A DNA stretch of 64,000 nucleotides, taken from Agrostemma githago (Eukaryota > Streptophyta > Magnoliopsida > Caryophyllales > Caryophyllaceae). Location: the NCBI GenBank assembly GCA_958450325.1, contig OY288257.1:61315554-61379553 (forward strand), written 5' to 3'. Within the stretch, counting starts at the first letter, position 1; each line of letters opens with the position of its first letter. This document shows positions 58,956-64,000 of the stretch, piece by piece. The position numbers and the translations under genes were made by a program. The notes under the pieces are model-generated. The model searched no databases. It had not been told where the DNA came from and saw only the letters and a list, made by a program, of their open reading frames with translations.

Positions 58956-58975
58956 CAGACACGATATGAAATGTA

Positions 58976-59065
58976 CTCCCTCCGTCCTTTATGTTTCTTC
59001 CCGTTTCAATATAATACTCCTCACAAATCTTAAATTGTGGGAAGAAACATAAAGGACGGAGGGAG
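58976..59065. mobile_element. 90-bp Stowaway-like hairpin MITE
   Basis: CTCCCTCCGTCCTTTATGTT and AACATAAAGGACGGAGGGAG are perfect inverses, and TA lies on both sides (58974-58975 and 59066-59067). It interrupts the same satellite monomer as the solo LTR, 20 bp further on. Confidence 0.82.
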
Positions 59066-59362
59066 TAGTATATAACTTGTTACGACGAATTTGACCACGA
59101 CTCAAAAGACAATTCTATGGCTTTAAAAAGATTCCATTGAGATCCAAATGAACCTCATACTACACCGAGCCGCCACCGAGGCATTGTATTTGGTGTGGAG
59201 TTTGTCTAGCGTGATTATGGAACCATTTTATTCCGGGACCCAAAATGCCGAAAAAATGTTGATTTGGCGATTTTTTGCACGATCCCAGGGTTCCGACCGG
59301 CGGCGTTCCTGGACTATTGACGGCGGCGCTCACTGCCCGACAGCCCCCTGTCCTGTGTCACG

Positions 59363-60445
59363 ATGAGGAAGAAAGAGAGACCTGTTGCGAGAGGCCCTAA
59401 TCCGATTACCAGGTCTGCGAAGGATGTGCTTCTGCGTAAGATCGTATCGAAACCGAAGGCTGGCTCGAAGGTGCGTTCGAATTCAGAACAATCGGAGGAT
59501 TTATCTTCTGAAAATAGCAAGATTAATGACATCCCTGGATTGAATCTTGACTCTGATTCTGATAACGAGGAGGAATCGTCGTTTGTCCCTGAAACAAATG
59601 ATGGTCCTGAAACAGAGGCTATCCCCGAACTTGGATGGAAACAGAGAGATGGTAAGCGGGTAGTGGATGTGGAGAATGAAGAAGATTTGCTTCGATTCTC
59701 TGAGGATGACGTAGAGGATGAAGTCGTGTATTGGAGTAATGCGGTGTACTGTTTCATCATGGGCGCGAACCCACCGTGGGAGGTTGTGGAAGGGTTCGTT
59801 AAACGCATATGGAAGGCTCATTCGATTGACAAAATATCGTTTCTTCCGAATGGGATCTTCATCGTGAGGTTCACTGAGAAAGAGGCTAAGGTACAAGTTC
59901 TTAACCATGGTTTCTATATGTTTGATAACAAACCACTAATTGTTAAGGAATGGACTCCTGAGGCTAAGCTTGATAAGGAGGATGTGCAAGAGGTACCGGT
60001 GTGTGTACAATTGCACGACCTTCCGCTGAAATTTTGGGGCCGCTGTCTCCCTAGGATTGCTTCTCTGGTAGGTCCTTACGTTAAGTCGGACTTAGCTACG
60101 GAGGAGCGTACTAGGTTGGGTTATGCGAGGACGATGGTGTTGGTCAAATTGGGACAAAAATTCAAGAACTCGGTTCGTTTCTTGGATGAACATGGTTATG
60201 TAGTTGATGTCCTAGTTAAGTATGAGTGGAAGCCTATATGGTGTTCTAAATGTAAAGGATATGGACATGAAATGAGTGATTGTAGAAAAGAAGAATTGAA
60301 AAAGGTTCGATTGGAAGCTAAGCTTAAGAAGAAGGATGAGGGAGTTGCCTTGAAACAGCCTGTCTCGAAGCCGACTGTGAAGCCTTCGGTTCCTGACTCG
60401 AAACAGCCTGTTTCGAAGCAGACTGTGAAGCAACATTCTAATTAG
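59363..60445 (+). CDS. LINE ORF1 (DUF4283 and zinc knuckle)
   Basis: 360 codons. An acidic N-terminus precedes a DUF4283-like region (about residues 125-300, with NAVYCFIMGANPPWEVVEGF, FLPNGIFIVRF, PLIVKEWTPE, VQLHDLPLKFWG) and a CX2CX4HX4C knuckle, CSKCKGYGHEMSDC. Such proteins bind the LINE RNA. A TAG at 60443 ends the frame. Read past it, the frame stays open for 48 more codons to TAA 60590, overlapping ORF2, so the stop may be a mutation. A Lys/Pro/Val-rich direct repeat (KQPVSKPTVKP type) lies near the end. Confidence 0.85.
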   Translation: MRKKERPVARGPNPITRSAKDVLLRKIVSKPKAGSKVRSNSEQSEDLSSENSKINDIPGLNLDSDSDNEEESSFVPETNDGPETEAIPELGWKQRDGKRVVDVENEEDLLRFSEDDVEDEVVYWSNAVYCFIMGANPPWEVVEGFVKRIWKAHSIDKISFLPNGIFIVRFTEKEAKVQVLNHGFYMFDNKPLIVKEWTPEAKLDKEDVQEVPVCVQLHDLPLKFWGRCLPRIASLVGPYVKSDLATEERTRLGYARTMVLVKLGQKFKNSVRFLDEHGYVVDVLVKYEWKPIWCSKCKGYGHEMSDCRKEELKKVRLEAKLKKKDEGVALKQPVSKPTVKPSVPDSKQPVSKQTVKQHSN

Positions 60446-60578
60446 GATTTGATCCGGATTGTTTCGAGGAAGGACTCGGTACTTCAACCGAGCATTTCTT
60501 TCGCGGACATGGTAAAGGGTTCGCCGAGTAAGGGATTGGGTGAGGGAAATGAAGGAGGTGGACTGGAGTTGGTTATCC

Positions 60579-63500
60579 ATGGTGATACATAATATTGGAT
60601 TTTGGAATGTGCGCGGCATGTGTAACATAAATAAGCAGCGCACTATTTGCGATTTTATTAGGAAGCAACAGGTAGATATTTTTGGTCTACTTGAAACAAA
60701 AATAAAGAATAAAGCCTATGCGAAAGTTCATAGGAATGTCTTCAATGAATGGAGCATAACTACTAATAACCATTGTTATGATGGGGGTCGGGTTTGGCTC
60801 TTGTGGAAGCATGAGAAAGTCACTCTGACGATATTGGGTTACAGTAATCAGAGTATTCACGTTAGAGTTACTTTGAGCACTAGGAAGGAGTACTTGCTTA
60901 CTTTTGTATATGCCTTCAACTCATCTGCTGACAGGCTGGAATTGTGGAGGAGACTTGAGTCTTATGCCTATGGTGGTCCTTGGATACTGCTGGGAGATTT
61001 TAATTGTGTGATTGACGCGCGGGAACGTCTCGGAGGCTCTTCTGAGGAAGGCGCGATGGCTCAATTCCGGTATTGTTTAGCAAATTGTGATGTTTGTGAC
61101 CTAAAGGCGAGTGGGTCTTGGTTTACTTGGAACAACAAACACAAGAGAGCTGGGACTAGGGTGTATAGCCGGATAGATCGCTGTTTGGTGAATGGTGATA
61201 TGATGACTCTATTTCCTAACGGTTTTGCGACTTTTATGCCGGAAGGTACCTTTGACCATTGCCCGTGTGTAGTTCAGCTTGAACAACCACCGGTAAGGAA
61301 GAACCGTAGTTTCAAGTATATGAACATGTGGAGTCGAGCTCCCGATTTTAATAAGTGTGTGAAGGATGCCTGGGATATGCCTATTCCGGGCACGTTGATG
61401 TTCCAGGTCGTGAGCAAGCTCCGGGGCTTGAAAAGGCCTTTGAAAACCCTGAACTCGGAGTGCTTTTCGGACATAGAAAACAGATGTGCCCAAGCTGAGA
61501 TGAGTCTGGAACAGTTGCAGGTCAGTATTCGACTGGACAGATCGGTTACGAGGTTGCAGGAAGAAGCTGATTTGAACGAGAAGGTCCGTACGCTGCAGGC
61601 CGCTCGCGCTGATTTCTGGGCGCAGAAGGCTAAACACCGTTGGGTTAGCGAAAGGGATGTTAATTCTGCCTATTTTCATGGCATTCTGAGGGCGCGTAGG
61701 GCTAGGAATGTGGTGGTGGGAATTAATGACGAAGCAGACTGTTATCATGATAATAAGGAGGCCATTGAAGGGGCGTTGCTTAGTTACTACATCAAATTGC
61801 TGGGTGAGTCGCGAAGCACGGAGCAGGTAAATATTGGTTTGGTTAGGCGTGGGAATATTTGCTCAGAGGCTCACAAAATCTACTTGGCGTCAGCGGTCTC
61901 TGAGGAAGAAGTCAAGCGGGCTTTGTTTTCTATTCCTAGAGACAAAGCGCCGGGGCCGGATGGATTTTCTAGTCAGTTCTTTATTGATTCGTGGGAGATT
62001 GTGGGAGGTGATATAGTAAGAGCTATTCAGGATTTCTTCGTCTCAGGTAAGCTGCTAAAACAGCTGAACTGTACTAATATTATTCTTATTCCCAAGGTGC
62101 ATAGACCCCAGTCTGTGAAAGAATTCAGGCCGATTGCTTGCTGCAATGTTTTGTATAAATGTATTGCTAAAATTATTTGTACGAGACTAGCGAGGGTTTT
62201 GACCCAGATAATTTCCCCAGTTCAAGGGGGATTTATCGAAGGTAGGAGTATTGTAGAGAATGTGCTGATTTACCAGGATTTGGTCAGATTGTATGGGAGG
62301 AGACGGGTTTCGCCCAGATGCTTGTTTAAAGTGGATATCCATAAAGCTTATGATAGTGTGGAATGGAACTTTGTGGATCAGATGCTTCATGCTTTAGATT
62401 TCCCGGACCATTTCAGAGCTTTGATTATGGAGTGTGTTCAATCGGTCTCTTATACTATATGTGCTAATGGGGATAGTTTTGGTTTTTTTCGTGGGAAGCG
62501 TGGTATGAGGCAGGGGGATCCGATGTCTCCTCTGTTGCTCACGATATGTATGGAGTATTTTTCTCGCATTATGACTTTTGGAATGATGGAGAGAAATTTC
62601 AAATATCACCCTAAATGTGGTCCTTTAAAGCTTAGTCATCTTCTCTTTGCAGATGATTTGCTTCTTTTCTGTAAGGGTGAGACTGAATCTATGGAGCTGA
62701 TGTGGAAGGCCTTTGCTACTTTCAGCAGAGCTTCGGGGTTATGTATCAGTGTGGGTAAGTCTCATGCTTACTTTGCTGGAGTTGATGATGATAGGAAGGA
62801 GGCTATATTGCAATTCTCAGGATGTGTGGAAGGTACTATGCCTTTCAGATATCTAGGATTACCGATCCAGAGCACTCATTTGGGTAAGGTTGATTGTGAG
62901 AAATTACTTGCCCGGATTATGTCGAGGATTTCTAGTATTGGGGCTCGGAAACTCTCTTATGCTGGTAGGATGACTTTGGTACAGGTTGTCCTGTCTCAGC
63001 TTCACAACTACTGGGCCATGGTGTTTATCATCCCAAAATTCGTCATGGCTCGTATTGTGTCCCTATGTCGCAATTTTCTATGGGATGGGGGTGTGGAAGG
63101 CACGAAAAGAGCTTTAGTAAGTTGGGATAATATCTGTCGGCCTAAACAGGAGGGTGGGTTGGGGTTGCGCGACCTTTACCTGTGGAATGAGATCGCTGTT
63201 GCTAAATTGGCTTCTTGGGTGTTTGATCAACCGGACCGTCTATGGGTTCGGTGGGTCAATAACATTTATCTGAGGGGCTCGGCTTGGCGTGACTATCAGC
63301 CTCATGCTGATGTCACGTGGGCATGGAGGAAGAATTCTCAGGCTAAAGAGAAGATTAAGGATTTATTTGTGGATGGTCTCTGGCATGGGGATTCCGCCCA
63401 GTATTCGATTTCACAGGCTTATGACGCGTTACAGACTCGTCATCCGAAGGTCGCCTGGGGCAGCCTCGTCTGGAATGTTTGGAGTTTCCCGAGACACAGT

Positions 63501-63665
63501 TTCATTTCTTGGCTCGTGTTCAGAGGGGCTCTAAATACTAGGGCGAAGCTTTTGAGGATTGGGGTCTCGGATTCCGATCTTTGTTTTTTTTGTGATTCGC
63601 AGGCTGAAACCATTGAACATCTCTTTTTGGGTGTTGTTGGAGCTCTCGAATTATTGATATTTTGA
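60579..63665 (+). CDS. LINE ORF2 (endonuclease / reverse transcriptase)
   Basis: The ATG at 60579 (MVIHNIGFWNVRG) is preferred over upstream in-frame codons because the AP-endonuclease fold starts there. Endonuclease residues are N in FWNVRG, E in LLETK, D and N in LLGDFNC, and H in FDHCPC. The RT shows DKAPGPDGFSSQFF, FRPIACCNVLYK, GGFIEGRSI, FKVDIHKAYDSVEW, MRQGDPMSPLL, LLFADDLLLFC (catalytic Asp pair) and RYLGLPI. The C-terminal zf-RVT region (SFISWLVFRGALNTR, CFFCDSQAETIEHLF) is cut by a frameshift after about 63635, and the remaining ~80 codons continue in other frames to about 63950. Confidence 0.9.
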   Translation: MVIHNIGFWNVRGMCNINKQRTICDFIRKQQVDIFGLLETKIKNKAYAKVHRNVFNEWSITTNNHCYDGGRVWLLWKHEKVTLTILGYSNQSIHVRVTLSTRKEYLLTFVYAFNSSADRLELWRRLESYAYGGPWILLGDFNCVIDARERLGGSSEEGAMAQFRYCLANCDVCDLKASGSWFTWNNKHKRAGTRVYSRIDRCLVNGDMMTLFPNGFATFMPEGTFDHCPCVVQLEQPPVRKNRSFKYMNMWSRAPDFNKCVKDAWDMPIPGTLMFQVVSKLRGLKRPLKTLNSECFSDIENRCAQAEMSLEQLQVSIRLDRSVTRLQEEADLNEKVRTLQAARADFWAQKAKHRWVSERDVNSAYFHGILRARRARNVVVGINDEADCYHDNKEAIEGALLSYYIKLLGESRSTEQVNIGLVRRGNICSEAHKIYLASAVSEEEVKRALFSIPRDKAPGPDGFSSQFFIDSWEIVGGDIVRAIQDFFVSGKLLKQLNCTNIILIPKVHRPQSVKEFRPIACCNVLYKCIAKIICTRLARVLTQIISPVQGGFIEGRSIVENVLIYQDLVRLYGRRRVSPRCLFKVDIHKAYDSVEWNFVDQMLHALDFPDHFRALIMECVQSVSYTICANGDSFGFFRGKRGMRQGDPMSPLLLTICMEYFSRIMTFGMMERNFKYHPKCGPLKLSHLLFADDLLLFCKGETESMELMWKAFATFSRASGLCISVGKSHAYFAGVDDDRKEAILQFSGCVEGTMPFRYLGLPIQSTHLGKVDCEKLLARIMSRISSIGARKLSYAGRMTLVQVVLSQLHNYWAMVFIIPKFVMARIVSLCRNFLWDGGVEGTKRALVSWDNICRPKQEGGLGLRDLYLWNEIAVAKLASWVFDQPDRLWVRWVNNIYLRGSAWRDYQPHADVTWAWRKNSQAKEKIKDLFVDGLWHGDSAQYSISQAYDALQTRHPKVAWGSLVWNVWSFPRHSFISWLVFRGALNTRAKLLRIGVSDSDLCFFCDSQAETIEHLFLGVVGALELLIF

Positions 63666-63954
63666 GTGATTGGGTTAAGAAACGCATTCCAAGAGATGGA
63701 GGTTTGGAGTGGGCTACTAAGAAGAGAGGTACTAAGCTTCAGTGCAATATCCTCAGCGCTTTGATTAATGCTACAATTTATCATATATGGAGACAAACGG
63801 AACTTTTGCAGATTAGAAGGAGCTGTTCGGCAGCCTGAATATGTCGCCAAATCGATTATGTTGGATGTTAGAAGTAGAATTATATGTAAGATGAAATATC
63901 CGATCTGTGCTAGAGATAGACTATGGCTACATAATTTGATGTTGTCATCCTTTG

Positions 63955-63957
<3 letters not shown>

Positions 63958-64000
<43 letters not shown>
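63958..64000. repeat. (TA)n microsatellite
   Basis: Uninterrupted TA repeat from the LINE tail to the window end. It may be the LINE's 3' tail or an independent microsatellite. Confidence 0.9.

Larger units (their letters stand above)
55393..59261 (+). repeat. ~330-bp satellite array, interrupted
   Basis: At least seven monomers; the anchor TTTGGTGTGGAGTTTGTCCA recurs near 55511, 55850, 56170, 56503, 56833, 57159 and 59190. Spacing is 320-340 bp once the solo LTR and MITE are subtracted. Monomers share a GCGATTATGGAACCATTTTA block, AAAGTTGTTCTGAAATGCGA, CTAATAATGATTATTAGAA, GACACGATATAAAATGGAAT and CATTGAGATCCAAATGAACC. Several keep a long open frame with a common peptide (see findings). The array ends where the LINE begins. 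Confidence 0.88.
59262..64000 (+). mobile_element. L1-type LINE, nearly full length
   Basis: It is inserted in a satellite monomer, where the CCGAAAAAATGTTGA match stops at about 59262. It has a short 5' leader, ORF1 (gag-like), ORF2 (endonuclease, RT, zinc-binding C-terminus) and a (TA)n run that reaches the window edge. The order and domains fit plant L1/Ta11-like elements. The 3' end and target duplication cannot be checked because the window stops in the (TA)n tract. Confidence 0.88.

Overview
This window is nuclear DNA from a flowering plant. It holds intron-containing nuclear genes for plant proteins (a mitochondrial ATP synthase subunit, a complex III subunit, eL43, ALG8, an RLCK-VII kinase, a CYP714-like P450) set among LTR, CACTA, Helitron, MULE, Harbinger, Stowaway, SINE and LINE elements. 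The recurring short repeats (TGAGACGGTCTCA palindromes, CTCCGT/GGAGTA MITE ends) fit a core eudicot, perhaps Caryophyllales. That placement is an impression and was not tested.

Layout. 1-394: relic of an NLR leucine-rich-repeat region. 399-1815: a repeat element (copy A) with a GC-rich palindromic minisatellite. 2.1-4.3 kb: MITEs and a Helitron 3' end. 5254-8947 (minus): four-exon ALG8. 9.1-11.9 kb: hAT-like MITEs and a decayed copia RT. 11906-24125: a Ty1/copia element with 345-bp LTRs and a perfect 5-bp TSD. A 6.8-kb CACTA element with a perfect 3-bp TSD is nested in its leader. 25528-27502: mitochondrial ATP synthase delta' gene with a SINE in its intron. 28842-29060: complex III subunit 8. 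31238-33018: three Harbinger-like MITEs joined end to end, flanked on the left by a decayed copy of the 3' end of the neighbouring kinase gene. 33858-37168 (minus): PBL19-like kinase. 39079-41779: second copy (B) of the 399-1815 element, split by a Helitron carrying the C-terminal half of an RPA1-like gene. 44.2-45.9 kb: tandem repeats ending in another Helitron 3' terminus. 46808-48537: eL43. 53135-54723: P450 lacking its first exon. 55.4-59.26 kb: ~330-bp satellite broken by a solo LTR and a tiny Stowaway. 59.26 kb to the end: an almost full-length LINE.

The host genes are unrelated single genes, not a pathway cluster. Two serve mitochondrial energy metabolism (complex III and ATP synthase), one cytosolic translation, one ER N-glycosylation, one probably immune or receptor signalling, and one oxidative metabolism. 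The main interest lies in the transposon archaeology: exact TSDs, a paralogous empty site that dates the Helitron relative to its host element, gene capture by a Helitron, and the A/B element family with internal pol III-like boxes. I found no convincing new multi-gene system. The best candidates for undescribed biology are the A/B element family, the repeat-bearing Helitron family and the ORF-bearing satellite.
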